From Salinispirillum sp. LH 10-3-1 (GTDB lineage Bacteria > Pseudomonadota > Gammaproteobacteria > Pseudomonadales > Natronospirillaceae), in assembly GCF_030643825.1 (NCBI RefSeq), contig NZ_CP101717.1, forward strand, positions 3,369,673 through 3,433,672: a stretch of DNA of 64,000 bases. The letters are read 5' to 3'. The notes under the pieces are model-generated. The model had not been told where the DNA came from, ran no database searches, and saw only the letters and a program-made list of their open reading frames with translations. The first letter of the stretch is position 1. Each line of letters opens with the position of its first letter. Below, one piece after another: positions 23,542-33,826 of this stretch. The position numbers and the translations under genes were made by a program.

Positions 23542-25485
23542 ATGTCTAATCCCGCTGTTCACGCCTGGCGTTCGCTCAGCTTTGGCGTCCGACTGACGCT
23601 GATGATGGTCACACTCATTCTCGCATCGATCGTCTTACTCACCAGCTTGGTTTTTGTCCAGTATCAACGCGCACAAGTTAACGCCTCTATGGCGGAAATC
23701 GAGGCTCGAAGCGAGACCAATAGTCAGTCATTCACCGAGTGGCTAATCGCACGCCAAGATGAAATGCGCTATCTCGCCACCGTACAGTATGCCGTTAACT
23801 TAGACTTACCTAGTATTGCTTCATTAATGGCAACCCTCGCGGAACAAGGAGGGTTTTACGATACTATTTTCGTGGTTGGACCCAATGGAGTAGGACAAGC
23901 TGGTGTCAGTTTTGAAAATGGTCGGGCGCGCATCATGCCCACCAGCGAAGCCAACGCGTTTAACGTGGCCGATCGTGCCTGGTTCCGCTCGGCCATATCA
24001 GGGCAGGATACTTTTTCACAACCGGTAGTATCACGCGCCACCGGCGCAACGGTCAGCACCGTGGCCATACCGATTCGTCGCGACGGCCAAATCATTGCGG
24101 TTATGCGCGGTGCAGTACAGGTAGACACCCTAGTGGATCGTGTTGCCGAGCTTTCTCGTGATCAAGGAACGGAGATCTATTTGCTCGACGGTACAGGTCT
24201 GGCAATCACACCCGCCAACTCCATCAGCGACCGTTCTCGCCCTCTTACCACCCGCGCAGCAGAAGCAATCCAGGCGGAAACCAACTTTGTCGGTCGATAC
24301 ATCAACGCTGCCAACACCCCTGTCGTAGGCAGCACCTCCTATATGCCACTGCTGGACTGGGGCTTGGTTGTAGAAACCCGTGAGTCCGTAGCGCTAGCTG
24401 AAGTCAGGCAAATGCTGATCACGCTGATCGTTATATCCAGCGTTGTCATAGCAGGTGCATCGGCAATTTGCTTAGCGGTAATTCGCACAGTAACCCGCAC
24501 CCTGGGCGGTGATCCTAACTATGCAGCGAAAATTGTGCATCAAGTATCCGAAGGTGATTTGACCGCCGATATCCACATTCAAGCCGGCGATACCACTAGC
24601 CTGCTAGCTTCCATTCGCACCATGCAGCAGAACTTGCGGCAGATGATGACCGATATCGGCAGCTACTCCGATCAAGTAGCCGCATCATCAACAGAGTTAG
24701 CGCAAATAAATGAAGAGACAGAAGCGGGTATACAGCGCCAAGTGCAGGAAATCAGTAGTTCGGCGACCGCAATGAATGAGATGACAGCAACGCTGGAAGA
24801 GGTAGCGCGTAACACACAAAGTACCGCCGACGCGTCGCGCAGTGCAAGCGATGCCGCGGAGACTGGTCGAATTGTGGTGCAATCCACCATTGACGCCATC
24901 CGAAATCTGGCAACAGAAGTAGATAATGCCACGCAAGTCATCAACGAAGTAAAACAGGACAGCGACCGAATCGGTAGCATTCTCCAAGTCATTGAAGCCA
25001 TTGCCGAGCAAACCAACTTGCTGGCCTTAAACGCAGCAATCGAAGCCGCTCGGGCGGGTGAAAGTGGCCGAGGCTTCGCCGTGGTCGCTGACGAGGTGCG
25101 CAGCCTTGCCAGCCGCACTAAGGACTCCACTACGGAAATTCAGGCCATGATTGAGAAATTACAGTCAGGCTCTGATCGCGCGGTGAAGGCCATGGTAGTG
25201 AGCACCAAAGGCACCGAAACCAGCGTTGCGCGCGCCACCGACACCGGTGAAAAATTGGAAAGCATCGCGTCAGCGGTTGCCATGATTGATCAGACAGCGC
25301 AGCAGATCGCCAGTGCTACCGAGGAGCAAACCGCTGTCTCGAAGGACATCAATAAGAGCATTCATAACATCAGTGATGTATCAGAGCAAACCGCTGCCAA
25401 TGTCGAACAATCGACCCAAGCCAGCGAGTCACTTGCGAAGCTCGCAGAGCAACTGAAAGCCTTGGTGTTTCATTTCAAAGTTTAG
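23542..25485 (+). CDS. Methyl-accepting chemotaxis protein with periplasmic Cache sensor
   Basis: The 647-residue receptor has a first membrane helix near residues 18-42 and a periplasmic region of about 250 residues with Cache features ([17 protein letters not shown], then [12 protein letters not shown] and [10 protein letters not shown]). A second helix lies near 290-315, followed by a HAMP segment and a cytoplasmic signalling domain whose hairpin tip contains [19 protein letters not shown]. Such proteins sense small molecules outside and steer CheA. The ATG at 23542, nine bases after GGAG, is preferred to the TTG at 23527. It follows the peptide importer but is separated from it by a terminator. 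Confidence 0.92.
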   Translation: MSNPAVHAWRSLSFGVRLTLMMVTLILASIVLLTSLVFVQYQRAQVNASMAEIEARSETNSQSFTEWLIARQDEMRYLATVQYAVNLDLPSIASLMATLAEQGGFYDTIFVVGPNGVGQAGVSFENGRARIMPTSEANAFNVADRAWFRSAISGQDTFSQPVVSRATGATVSTVAIPIRRDGQIIAVMRGAVQVDTLVDRVAELSRDQGTEIYLLDGTGLAITPANSISDRSRPLTTRAAEAIQAETNFVGRYINAANTPVVGSTSYMPLLDWGLVVETRESVALAEVRQMLITLIVISSVVIAGASAICLAVIRTVTRTLGGDPNYAAKIVHQVSEGDLTADIHIQAGDTTSLLASIRTMQQNLRQMMTDIGSYSDQVAASSTELAQINEETEAGIQRQVQEISSSATAMNEMTATLEEVARNTQSTADASRSASDAAETGRIVVQSTIDAIRNLATEVDNATQVINEVKQDSDRIGSILQVIEAIAEQTNLLALNAAIEAARAGESGRGFAVVADEVRSLASRTKDSTTEIQAMIEKLQSGSDRAVKAMVVSTKGTETSVARATDTGEKLESIASAVAMIDQTAQQIASATEEQTAVSKDINKSIHNISDVSEQTAANVEQSTQASESLAKLAEQLKALVFHFKV

Positions 25486-25527
25486 CGAGGCTCCAAGCTA
25501 ATCCCACGTGCCTCTGCACAAGTAACT

Positions 25528-25572
25528 ACTGAAAGTGCTGACGCCATCCATTTTTTGTTCAGCACTTTCAGT
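25528..25572. repeat. Fourteen-base perfect inverted repeat
   Basis: ACTGAAAGTGCTGA (25528-25541) and TCAGCACTTTCAGT (25559-25572) are exact complements with a 17-base loop containing six Ts. It lies just past the chemoreceptor gene. It could act as a terminator-like hairpin, although the T-run is inside the loop, not after the stem. Confidence 0.85.
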
Positions 25573-25653
25573 TATGATGGTTACCAAAGGCGCCGTCTGG
25601 ACGGATCCAGGACTGCGCGCAACCACAATAATAACCGGTAAGGATCCTCTTCT

Positions 25654-26529
25654 ATGGAAGCTAGCGTATTCACGGCTCTTTTTCTTCCCGTTGCTCTTTT
25701 TGTCATCATGTTGGGCATGGGCTTATCACTCACAACAGATCATTTCAAACAGGTTTTGATTACACCGAAACCGGTGTTTATTGGTTTGTGTCTGCAAATC
25801 ATCGCACTGCCAGTTTTGGCGTGGATCATAGCGGTGGCCTTTCGCTTACCCCCCGAATTGGCGGTGGGTTTGATGCTGATTGCCGCTTGTCCTGGTGGCC
25901 CAACGTCTAACCTTATATCGCATCTCGCACAAGGTGATACGGCGCTGTCCATAACGTTAACGGCGCTGAGCAGTGTATTAGTGATCATCGCACTGCCGTT
26001 CATCATCAATTACTCGTCGCTGTATTTTATCGGTGAAGGCCAGTTTGTTGCGCTACCCGTGATTCCGACCATTTTACAAATCGTCGTTATTACCCTGATT
26101 CCGGTCGGCATCGGCATGATCTTGAAAAGCCGCTTCCCGCGCTTTGCCGAACGCTCGCAGAAAAGCGTTAAGATTGTCTCGGCGGTGTTTCTGGCACTGG
26201 TGATTGTTGGCGCACTGGCGCGTGAGAAAGAAAACCTAGTAGGCTTCTTCTTGCTGGTTGGTTTTGCTGCCTTGGCATTAAACTTGGCGTCCATGGCGGT
26301 GGGCTATATTGGCGCGCGCGTCACACGCCTGAACCTGTCGCAGGTGCGCGCCATTACGGTGGAAGTGGGCATTCAAAACGGGACGCTGGGCATTGCGGTC
26401 GCCACCGCACCGACGCTGCTGAACAACAGCACCATGTCGATTCCGGCGGCGATTTACAGCCTGATCATGTTTGGCACGGGTGCTTTGATTATCCTTTGGG
26501 GCAACCTGCATCATCGCCGTCACGGTTGA
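25654..26529 (+). CDS. Bile acid:sodium symporter (BASS) family transporter
   Basis: A 291-residue inner-membrane protein with about nine or ten hydrophobic helices. It has the ACPGGPTSNLISHLA block and a later VEVGIQNGTLGIAVA block, the two crossover motifs typical of the BASS/YocS family. These proteins move organic anions with sodium; in bacteria the substrate is often pantoate, pyruvate-like acids or unknown. The ATG at 25654 has TAAGGA upstream. It converges with the MarC gene. Confidence 0.85.
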   Translation: MEASVFTALFLPVALFVIMLGMGLSLTTDHFKQVLITPKPVFIGLCLQIIALPVLAWIIAVAFRLPPELAVGLMLIAACPGGPTSNLISHLAQGDTALSITLTALSSVLVIIALPFIINYSSLYFIGEGQFVALPVIPTILQIVVITLIPVGIGMILKSRFPRFAERSQKSVKIVSAVFLALVIVGALAREKENLVGFFLLVGFAALALNLASMAVGYIGARVTRLNLSQVRAITVEVGIQNGTLGIAVATAPTLLNNSTMSIPAAIYSLIMFGTGALIILWGNLHHRRHG

Positions 26530-26544
26530 CGGCATAAGGCGTAT

Positions 26545-27162
26545 TTAAAGTCCAAACCACAGATTGCGCGCCCCGGTAAAAACAATCTGTGAGGCCATGG
26601 CCGCCAGCACCAAGCCGGTGATTTTACTGAGAATGTTCAAGCCGGTCTTGCCCATGATTTTCTCTATGCGCGAGGCCAGCAACAGCAGCACCATCAAGGC
26701 CCCTAAGGCCACCATAACCGCCACGAGACCAACGATGGTATCCCATACCGTCGTCAGGTCGGCTGAGATAACCAAAATAGCACCGATGGTCGCGGGGCCG
26801 ATGATGGTAGGAATGGCCAAGGGCACCACAGCGATGTCGTCGCGCGGCCCAGCATTTTCCGGCAAATCCGTGGCATGACTGCGCTCGCCGCTATTTACCA
26901 AGCTTACCGCGGATAGAAACAACAACGACCCAGCGCCGACCCGGAATGCATCCAAAGTAATGCCCAACATACCAAACAAGGTGGTACCAAAGAAGAACAG
27001 GATGACCACAACCAGAGCCGCAGAAAAAATGGCGCGGCGAATGATGCGCCTTTTCTCGGATGGGCTGTCACGCTTAGTCAGCGCCAGAAACATAGACACC
27101 ACAAAGAACGGGGCGAATAAAAAGAAAAACTGCAGCCAAGTGGTGAGGAACAACGTCAACAT
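26545..27162 (-). CDS. MarC-family integral membrane protein
   Basis: A 205-residue protein with six predicted helices. It carries the PLAIPTIIGPATIGAI motif and the GITLDAFRVGAG stretch typical of the MarC/YhgN/YchE family. Its function is not established, and an old link to multiple antibiotic resistance was not confirmed. Its ATG overlaps the stop of the RimK-like gene (TAATG), so the two are probably co-transcribed. Confidence 0.88.
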   Translation of the reverse strand: MLTLFLTTWLQFFFLFAPFFVVSMFLALTKRDSPSEKRRIIRRAIFSAALVVVILFFFGTTLFGMLGITLDAFRVGAGSLLFLSAVSLVNSGERSHATDLPENAGPRDDIAVVPLAIPTIIGPATIGAILVISADLTTVWDTIVGLVAVMVALGALMVLLLLASRIEKIMGKTGLNILSKITGLVLAAMASQIVFTGARNLWFGL

Positions 27163-28652
27163 TACTTCGCTCCCACGCGCTTACGCTCTAAGCGCCGCAA
27201 AAACTCTTCCATGATGAGGGTATAAAGGCCGTCCCCGAGGTATTTGTCTTCCACGGCGGAGTCTACATTGGGGTTATCGTTTACTTCGATCACCACAACC
27301 TTGTCGCCACTCTGCTTGAGGTCAACGCCGTACAGGCTGTTGCCAATGAGGCTCGCCGCCTTAACAGCTGCTTTCACTACTTTTTGCGGCGCCTCATGCA
27401 CCGCCATGGTTCGGAAACCACCACTCTCTACTTTTCCAGCCCCCTGATGGTTATAGATTTGCCAGTGACCCTTGGTCATAAAGTATTGGCAGGCAAAAAT
27501 AGGCTTACCATCCAGCACGCCAATGCGCCAGTCGTAGTCGGTGTACATGAATTCTTGCGCCAAAAGCAATGACGAACGCTTAAACAGCAACTCGGTTTGG
27601 GCCTGAAACGCCTCGGCATCGGCGACCTTAACCACGCCGCGTGAAAAGCTGCCGTCGGGGATCTTCAATACCAAAGGGTAACCCAGCGCCTCGGCGGCGG
27701 CGGCCAGATCCTCGGGGCGGTCGCGGCTGATAATACGAGTGGCCGGAGCGGGCACTTTATTGGTCGCGAGCAAATCCGCCAAATACACCTTGTTGGTGCA
27801 CTTCAGAATGGATTCAGCGTCGTCCATGACCACCATACCTTCGCTCTCGGCCTTTTTGGCAAAGCGATAGGTGTGATTGTCGATACCAGTGGTTTCACGA
27901 ATAAACAAACCGTCAAACTCTGCCAAACGGCCTAAATCAGCCTTACCAATCATTTCAACGTCGATACCCAACCGTTTACCGGCGGCCACGAATTTTTTCA
28001 ATGCGACCTTGTCCGATGGCGGCATGGCTTCGTTGGGGTCCACCAACATGGCGAGATCATAGCGCGCACTGCGTCGCGAGCGTGGTTTACGCCACACCTT
28101 TCGGCTGAATTGATCCAAAGCGGCAGCAAAGGCATCTTCCTCCGCCTCTGTCAGTTGATGCAAGGCACCCGACTTCAGACTGTGAATATGCCATGTGCTG
28201 GCCGTATCTTGTTGAAAGGTTACTCGCAGTATTGGGCAGGGAAACTGCTCAAACAGCTGGCGAGCTACCGACGCCAGAGTTTCAACTGGGCTTTGGCCAA
28301 AGAAAAACACTACTTCTACCTTGCCGCTTTCACTCAAAGGGGCGGTCTGGCTTAGCTTTTTCAAGGTGGCGTTTAAGTCATCCATTTGCAGGCTATAGAT
28401 GGCTTTTTTACCCAAGTCATTCAGAGTGCGTACCGACGGCAACACTTTTTGTCCACGCGCCTCGGCCAGTAACGAGCAATAGTAACCATTGCTGAGGTAC
28501 TGGTATTTGCGACACAGGTTCAATACCCGTGTACCAGTCAAACGACTGCCTTCCGGTTGCGTTAAATAATCCTGAAAACTCACCACGTTGTCGGTGGGGT
28601 AGTAGGATTTCCAGTCTTTCAGTCGATCAACAACAATCAATAAGTCAGCCAT
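27162..28652 (-). CDS. RimK-like ATP-grasp ligase with N-terminal RLAN-type domain
   Basis: The 496-residue product joins an N-terminal region of about 180 residues, of the kind called RimK-like ATP-grasp N-terminal, to a C-terminal ATP-grasp ligase. The nucleotide and metal site shows KIPDGSFSRGVVKV and the closing VIEVNDNPNVDSA. RimK relatives add amino acids, often glutamate, to peptide or protein ends. It faces the GNAT/C39 fusion across a short divergent promoter region, an arrangement I recall from surveys of amidoligase neighbourhoods. The substrate is unknown. It precedes marC. Confidence 0.85.
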   Translation of the reverse strand: MADLLIVVDRLKDWKSYYPTDNVVSFQDYLTQPEGSRLTGTRVLNLCRKYQYLSNGYYCSLLAEARGQKVLPSVRTLNDLGKKAIYSLQMDDLNATLKKLSQTAPLSESGKVEVVFFFGQSPVETLASVARQLFEQFPCPILRVTFQQDTASTWHIHSLKSGALHQLTEAEEDAFAAALDQFSRKVWRKPRSRRSARYDLAMLVDPNEAMPPSDKVALKKFVAAGKRLGIDVEMIGKADLGRLAEFDGLFIRETTGIDNHTYRFAKKAESEGMVVMDDAESILKCTNKVYLADLLATNKVPAPATRIISRDRPEDLAAAAEALGYPLVLKIPDGSFSRGVVKVADAEAFQAQTELLFKRSSLLLAQEFMYTDYDWRIGVLDGKPIFACQYFMTKGHWQIYNHQGAGKVESGGFRTMAVHEAPQKVVKAAVKAASLIGNSLYGVDLKQSGDKVVVIEVNDNPNVDSAVEDKYLGDGLYTLIMEEFLRRLERKRVGAK

Positions 28653-28776
28653 GCGTCAGCCTTGACGGTGAGAATTAAGGGAACAGTCTGTTTTTCTGCA
28701 TCAATGAAGCGTAGTCTAGGCTTTCAAACCCCGTCGGTAAACGCTCAATTCCTTTACGTTGAACCCAGAAAAAACC

Positions 28777-29913
28777 ATGAAGTTAAGCGCCGATTCACTG
28801 CACATCCGCCAAGCCACTGCCGATGACATTCCTCGTCTCTACAGCTTAGAGCAACAATGCTTCGCTACCGACCGCCTGAGTCGGCGTAGTTTCCGTCGTT
28901 TAATCAAGCGTGACACCGCCGATCTGTGGCTGGCTGAACACCAACCCACCGCAACGGACGCATCGACAGAGACCGAGCTGCTGGGTTATGTGTTGGTGCT
29001 CTACCGACGCGGTACGGCGCTTAGCCGTGTGTATTCGCTGGCGGTTTCGCCCAGTGCTCAGGGTATAGGGTTGGGGCGACGCCTCATGCAAATGGCCGAG
29101 CAAGCGGCTGACGCACGTGGCTGTATACACATGCGCTTGGAAGTCCGAGCCGATAACCCTGCGGCAATCCGTTTGTACAAAGGCTTACGCTATCGACAAT
29201 TCGCTGCGGTTGACGACTATTATGAAGACCATACATCTGCGTTGCGCTTTGAAAAGCGTATCCATCACTTCGACGGTCAGTCTGTTACACCCCTACCTTT
29301 CTACGCGCAGACCACGGCTTTTACTTGTGGCCCGGCGTCATTGATGATGGCTATGGCAGCACTCCGCCCCAGTATGAAAACCGACCGTGCCTTAGAGCTT
29401 CAATTATGGCGCGAAGCCACCACCATCTATATGACTTCCGGCCATGGGGGTTGCAGTCCACATGGCCTAGCGCTGGCGGCGCAACGGCGTGGGTTCAATG
29501 TTGATCTTTATGTAAATAATCTCGGCCCACTGTTCACCGAGGGTGTGCGTAACCTTGAAAAGAAATCGGTGCTGGAAATTGTGCATCAATCTTTTTTGGA
29601 AGAGTTACAAAGCGTGCAGCTACCCATTCAAACGCAGGTGCCGGATGCCGCCGCGTTGGCTCAACGCGTTATGGCGGGCGCCATACCCTTGGTGCTGATC
29701 AGCAGCTACCGCTTCACTCGCGAAAAGGCACCGCATTGGGTGGTCATTTCGGCAGCGGATGACCGATACTTATATCTACATGACCCAGAGATTGACGAAG
29801 ATGATGAAGCATCGGCTACGGACAACGTCTATGTCCCTGTTCCATACACGGACTTCGACCGCATGGCACGGTTTGGGCAAAACGCCCTCCGCACCACCGT
29901 GGTGCTCTCGTAA
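28777..29913 (+). CDS. GNAT acetyltransferase / C39-like peptidase fusion
   Basis: Residues about 1-160 form a GNAT domain (IRQATADDIPRLY opening, VSPSAQGIGLGRRLM acetyl-CoA loop, NPAAIRLYKGLRYR end). Residues about 170-375 are a C39-like cysteine peptidase domain with QTTAFTCGPASLMM carrying the catalytic cysteine and PHWVVISAADD the histidine. The fusion pairs with the divergent RimK-like ligase, which suggests that one side attaches and the other removes or caps a peptide tag. The ATG at 28777 is used; a TTG at 28759 is possible, and neither has a strong ribosome binding site. Confidence 0.85.
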   Translation: MKLSADSLHIRQATADDIPRLYSLEQQCFATDRLSRRSFRRLIKRDTADLWLAEHQPTATDASTETELLGYVLVLYRRGTALSRVYSLAVSPSAQGIGLGRRLMQMAEQAADARGCIHMRLEVRADNPAAIRLYKGLRYRQFAAVDDYYEDHTSALRFEKRIHHFDGQSVTPLPFYAQTTAFTCGPASLMMAMAALRPSMKTDRALELQLWREATTIYMTSGHGGCSPHGLALAAQRRGFNVDLYVNNLGPLFTEGVRNLEKKSVLEIVHQSFLEELQSVQLPIQTQVPDAAALAQRVMAGAIPLVLISSYRFTREKAPHWVVISAADDRYLYLHDPEIDEDDEASATDNVYVPVPYTDFDRMARFGQNALRTTVVLS

Positions 29914-29977
29914 TCGCGTTTACTGGCTGTATCATAACACCAAAGAAGCACCAGCCAGTGACCAACCCTTCGATCTG

Positions 29978-30238
29978 TCAGCTCTGATCGTCAGCGAAGA
30001 CCAGCCCGACGCCGCGAAATGACTGTACTACCGAGCGGGCGGTGATGGTCAACAATGCCAGGCTTACTACCAGCAATACCCAAGGGTAGCCGGCAAACTG
30101 AAACGCTAGGGGCATCAATGCCTCAATGCTGGGCTGCCAGAGATCATGCAGCGCAATGATAAGAAAGATCACACCGACCACGTCAATGGCAAGAGCCAAC
30201 GGGGGTAAACTGGCTCGAGAGCGTTCAGTGGGTTGCAT
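29978..30238 (-). CDS. Small membrane protein, unknown
   Basis: An 86-residue protein with two hydrophobic helices (about residues 15-35 and 48-70) and a polar C-terminus. It starts at ATG 30238 with AGAGGA five bases before; the open frame extends to 30319. It is convergent with the GNAT/C39 gene and follows rph. No family is recognised. Confidence 0.55.
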   Translation of the reverse strand: MQPTERSRASLPPLALAIDVVGVIFLIIALHDLWQPSIEALMPLAFQFAGYPWVLLVVSLALLTITARSVVQSFRGVGLVFADDQS

Positions 30239-30378
30239 GGGCGTCCTCTCTTGGGGCTGACGAAGGGAGAGGCTATTGGGCCATACAGGGTGCTGTGATT
30301 CAATAAATTGACGCAACAAACGTGACTCAGGTTACAAAAAGAAACGCCTCAGTCACCCTTGCTCACAATTACTCGAAC

Positions 30379-31098
30379 CTAGGCATCACGCAGAACGCGC
30401 TTCTGCTCTTCAATCAGCGTCTCGATGCCGCCAGCGGCAAGCGCCAATAATTCGTTCAATTCTGACGGGGTCAAGGCTTCTCCTTCTGCGGTACCCTGAA
30501 CTTCGACAAAGCCGCCTTTGCTGGTCATCACGACGTTCATATCGGTGTCCGCTTTCGAGTCTTCGGCGTAGTCGAGGTCTAACACCGCGGTGCCGTTGTA
30601 GAGCCCTACGGACACGGCGGCGATCATGTGTTTCAGCGGGTCGGTGGTGATTTTTTTGCTGCGTTGCAAATAACGCAAGGCGTCCACCAAGGCGACACAG
30701 GCACCGGTAATGGCGGCGGTGCGCGTACCACCGTCGGCCTGCAATACATCACAGTCCAACGTGATGGTGTTCTCACCTAAGGCTTTCAGATCAATGGCGT
30801 TGCGCAGCGCACGGCCAATGAGTCGACTGATCTCAATGGTCCGACCGCTTTGTTTGCCCTTAGCGGCTTCGCGCATGTTGCGGGTATTGGTGGCGCGCGG
30901 CAACATGCCGTATTCCGCAGTTACCCAGCCCTCACCTTTGCCACGCATAAACGGCGGAACACCCTCAGTGACCGACGCGGTGCAGAGCACGCGGGTATCG
31001 CCAAAACTGACCAGAACAGATCCCTCTGCGTGTTTGGTGAAATGACGCTCTAAAACGATTTCACGCAGTTGATTGGGTTGACGGCCACTGGGTCTCAT
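30379..31098 (-). CDS. rph: Ribonuclease PH
   Basis: The 239-residue product matches RNase PH, a phosphorolytic 3'-5' exonuclease that trims tRNA 3' ends. It begins [12 protein letters not shown], with [16 protein letters not shown] near residue 57, then the RLIGRALR motif and [18 protein letters not shown]. Length is normal (about 238). The true start is the ATG at 31098; the frame is open upstream to 31179 but lacks homology there. Confidence 0.95.
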   Translation of the reverse strand: MRPSGRQPNQLREIVLERHFTKHAEGSVLVSFGDTRVLCTASVTEGVPPFMRGKGEGWVTAEYGMLPRATNTRNMREAAKGKQSGRTIEISRLIGRALRNAIDLKALGENTITLDCDVLQADGGTRTAAITGACVALVDALRYLQRSKKITTDPLKHMIAAVSVGLYNGTAVLDLDYAEDSKADTDMNVVMTSKGGFVEVQGTAEGEALTPSELNELLALAAGGIETLIEEQKRVLRDA

Positions 31099-31139
31099 AG
31101 TCTCACTACCTGTTGATGCATAAAGCCGACAGTCTACCC

Positions 31140-31175
31140 GTTGCGCGGCGGAATCCCAAGGGACCACCGCGCAAC
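31140..31175. repeat. Nested inverted repeat between ppnN and rph
   Basis: GTTGCGCGG (31140-31148) pairs with CCGCGCAAC (31167-31175), and an inner TCCC-AA-GGGA pairs within. There is no T-run. It lies after the ppnN stop and before the rph start in the shared direction, so it may be an RNA processing or attenuation hairpin. Confidence 0.4.
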
Positions 31176-31203
31176 ACATGAGACGTGTTCAGCAATTCAA
31201 CAG

Positions 31204-32577
31204 TTAAGCGATCACTCGATAGCACGGCTCATAGGCTGTATCGCCGGGCAGTTTCATGCGGTGTTGCGCCACGAATGCTTGCAGCAACTGATCCAACGGT
31301 TGCATGATTTCTTGGTCGCCACGGATTTCATACGGCCCGTGCTCTTCGATCAAGCGAATACCTTGATCCTTCACATTGCCCGCAACGATACCAGAGAAGG
31401 CACGGCGTAGATGCGCCGCTAACTCGTGTACCGGCTGCTGCCGCGTTAATTTCAAGCTCGCCATATTCTCGTGCGTAGGGTCAAACGGATGCTGGAAATG
31501 CTCGTCGATTTTCAGCAACCAATTGAAGTGAAAGGCGTCATTATGTTCACGCCGAAAACGCGTCACTTCATTGATACCCTGGCCCATCTCACGCGCCACC
31601 ATGGAGGGATCATCGATGATGATCTTGTACTTTTGCTGCGCTTCGTAACCGAGTGTGGCACCGACAAATTCATGCAATTGCTGAAAATAGGGTGCTGAGC
31701 TTTCCGGCCCGGTCAGAATCAGTGGGAACGGCAAGCTTTTGTTGTCCGGGTGCATCAGGATGCCAAGGAAATACAGCAACTCTTCAGCTGTACCGGCACC
31801 ACCGGGGAAAATAATGATGCCGTGCCCAACGCGTACAAAGGCTTCCAGACGCTTTTCGATATCCGGCAAGATCACCAGTTCGTTCACGATGGGGTTGGGC
31901 GCTTCAGCGGCAATGATGCCGGGCTCGGTCAGACCCAGATAACGCCCACCCACGATACGCTGCTTGGCATGCGAAATGGTTGCACCCTTCATGGGGCCCT
32001 TCATGGCTCCTGGCCCACAGCCCGTACAGATATCGAGACCGCGTAAGCCTAATTCGTGGCCCACGCGCTTGGTGTATTTGTATTCTTCGCGGTTGATCGA
32101 ATGCCCACCCCAGCACACGACCATTTTGGGCTCAACACCGGGACGCAACGTACGTGCGTTACGCAGCAAGTGAAACACATAGTCGGTAATGCCTTGCGAG
32201 CTGTCGAAGTCAACACGCTTGTGCTCCAGCTCGCTTTGCGTAAACACGATGTCGCGCAGGGCACTGAAGAGCATTTCCCGCGTACTGGCGATCATTTCGC
32301 CATCGACAAAGGCATCACCCGGCGCATTCACCAATTCCAGACGAATGCCGCGGTCCTGTTGGTGGATATGGATATCAAAATCGGGATAGGTTTCCAAGAT
32401 GGTCTTGGCGTTGTCGCTGTCTGAGCCGGTGTTCAGTATCGCCAGAGCACACTGACGAAAGAGTCCATAGACACTGCCAGAGCCCGTTTCTTTTAACTGC
32501 TGGACTTCACGTTGCGACAAAGTCTCCAAGCTTCCTCTGGGTGACAGTGACGCATTTATTTTTTCTCTCGTGGTCAT
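31204..32577 (-). CDS. ppnN: Pyrimidine/purine nucleotide 5'-monophosphate nucleosidase PpnN
   Basis: The 457-residue protein matches YgdH/PpnN. A central LOG-type core has the motif [16 protein letters not shown] (PGG-x-GT-x2-E) and an upstream [13 protein letters not shown] segment. Extra N- and C-terminal regions are those typical of the roughly 454-residue enterobacterial enzyme. It splits nucleoside monophosphates into base and ribose 5-phosphate, and in E. coli it is activated by (p)ppGpp. The ATG at 32577 has GGAGG six bases upstream; the frame opens earlier at 32616. It is divergent from the lipoprotein gene. Confidence 0.92.
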   Translation of the reverse strand: MTTREKINASLSPRGSLETLSQREVQQLKETGSGSVYGLFRQCALAILNTGSDSDNAKTILETYPDFDIHIHQQDRGIRLELVNAPGDAFVDGEMIASTREMLFSALRDIVFTQSELEHKRVDFDSSQGITDYVFHLLRNARTLRPGVEPKMVVCWGGHSINREEYKYTKRVGHELGLRGLDICTGCGPGAMKGPMKGATISHAKQRIVGGRYLGLTEPGIIAAEAPNPIVNELVILPDIEKRLEAFVRVGHGIIIFPGGAGTAEELLYFLGILMHPDNKSLPFPLILTGPESSAPYFQQLHEFVGATLGYEAQQKYKIIIDDPSMVAREMGQGINEVTRFRREHNDAFHFNWLLKIDEHFQHPFDPTHENMASLKLTRQQPVHELAAHLRRAFSGIVAGNVKDQGIRLIEEHGPYEIRGDQEIMQPLDQLLQAFVAQHRMKLPGDTAYEPCYRVIA

Positions 32578-32751
32578 ACTGACCCTCCATGATTCTGTAC
32601 TGCTTAAGCGCGGCAAATTGCACCGTGTTGCGGGGTGTATTTTGCGGCATTTTCATCCATAGTATACGCACTGAACCGTCGTTCCGCCTGCATTTACCGC
32701 CGCACTGGTCAAGGTGGACCAGACGATAAAACAAGAACACAGGTCAGCTGC

Positions 32752-33810
32752 ATGAAATTTACCTTACCTTACACCCTGATGTGCACGCTATTGCTGGCGG
32801 GCTGCGATACCGCTTTTTTTCGCAGTGCTTTTAATCCATACGATATGAAAGTAGCCGGATTGTCTCCTACTGTGCGTGCCATGCTGGATCGTGGTGCCCT
32901 GAATTGCGGTGTCAGCACCGGAGTAGAGGGCTTTTCGCTGCCCGACCAGAGCGGCAACTGGACGGGTTTCGATGTCGACTTCTGCCGCGCCCTGGCAGCG
33001 GTGATCTTTGATGACAGCGAAGCGGTTAACTATGTGCCACTCGGTGCCAGCGAGCGGTTCAGTGTATTGCTGAACGAAGAAGTCGATATTTTATCACGCA
33101 ATACCACTTGGACCCTGACCCGCGATACGTTGCTGGGCTTGGGATTTGCCGGTATTACCTTCTATGACGGTCAGGGCTTTATGGTGCCGACTAACAGCCG
33201 CATCCAGAGTGCGGAAGACCTGCAGGGCGCTGCCATCTGCGTGTTGTCTGGCACCACCACCGAACTCAACCTGGCAGACTACTTCCGCGAGCGAGGCTGG
33301 CATTACGAGCCGGTACTCTATGAGACTGAAGAGCCGATGATGCGTGGGTTTTTATCTGGCCGCTGTGTAGCAATGACTGCCGATCAAGCCAAGCTGTTCG
33401 CCATGCGATCGCAGTCCGAACATCGCGACACCATGGTGGTATTGCCTGACACCATTTCGAAAGAGCCCATCGGGCCGGTCGTGCGCGATGAAGATCAGTT
33501 CTGGTATGACATTGTGCAATGGACCTTGTTCGCACTGTTGAATGCTGAAGAATTAGGCGTCAGCAGCTCCAACATAGACGAGCGCTTGCAGTCCGACATC
33601 CCGTCAGTGCGTCGCCTACTGGGTCAGGAAGCTAATTTGGCCTCGGGGCTGGGCTTACCCAATGACTGGGTGGTGCGCGCGATCAGACAGGTGGGCAACT
33701 ACGACGAAATTTACGAACGACATTTAGGGCGAGACGGCTTAGGCATTGAGCGCCGACTTAACCATCTATGGATTAATGGCGGCCTAATGTATGCCCCACC
33801 GATGCGCTGA
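32752..33810 (+). CDS. Lipoprotein solute-binding protein (amino-acid type, family 3)
   Basis: The 352-residue product begins with a lipoprotein signal ending in LLLAGC. It continues as a family-3 binding protein related to AapJ: LNCGVSTGVEGFSLPDQ, then GFDVDFCRALAAVIF, and ILSRNTTWTLTRD. Such proteins usually bring amino acids to an ABC permease, but no permease is encoded nearby. The next gene, 16 bases on, is a membrane-bound hybrid kinase, so a sensing role for the lipoprotein is plausible. Start at ATG 32752. Confidence 0.82.
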   Translation: MKFTLPYTLMCTLLLAGCDTAFFRSAFNPYDMKVAGLSPTVRAMLDRGALNCGVSTGVEGFSLPDQSGNWTGFDVDFCRALAAVIFDDSEAVNYVPLGASERFSVLLNEEVDILSRNTTWTLTRDTLLGLGFAGITFYDGQGFMVPTNSRIQSAEDLQGAAICVLSGTTTELNLADYFRERGWHYEPVLYETEEPMMRGFLSGRCVAMTADQAKLFAMRSQSEHRDTMVVLPDTISKEPIGPVVRDEDQFWYDIVQWTLFALLNAEELGVSSSNIDERLQSDIPSVRRLLGQEANLASGLGLPNDWVVRAIRQVGNYDEIYERHLGRDGLGIERRLNHLWINGGLMYAPPMR

Positions 33811-33826
33811 TAAACACCGGATAGTG

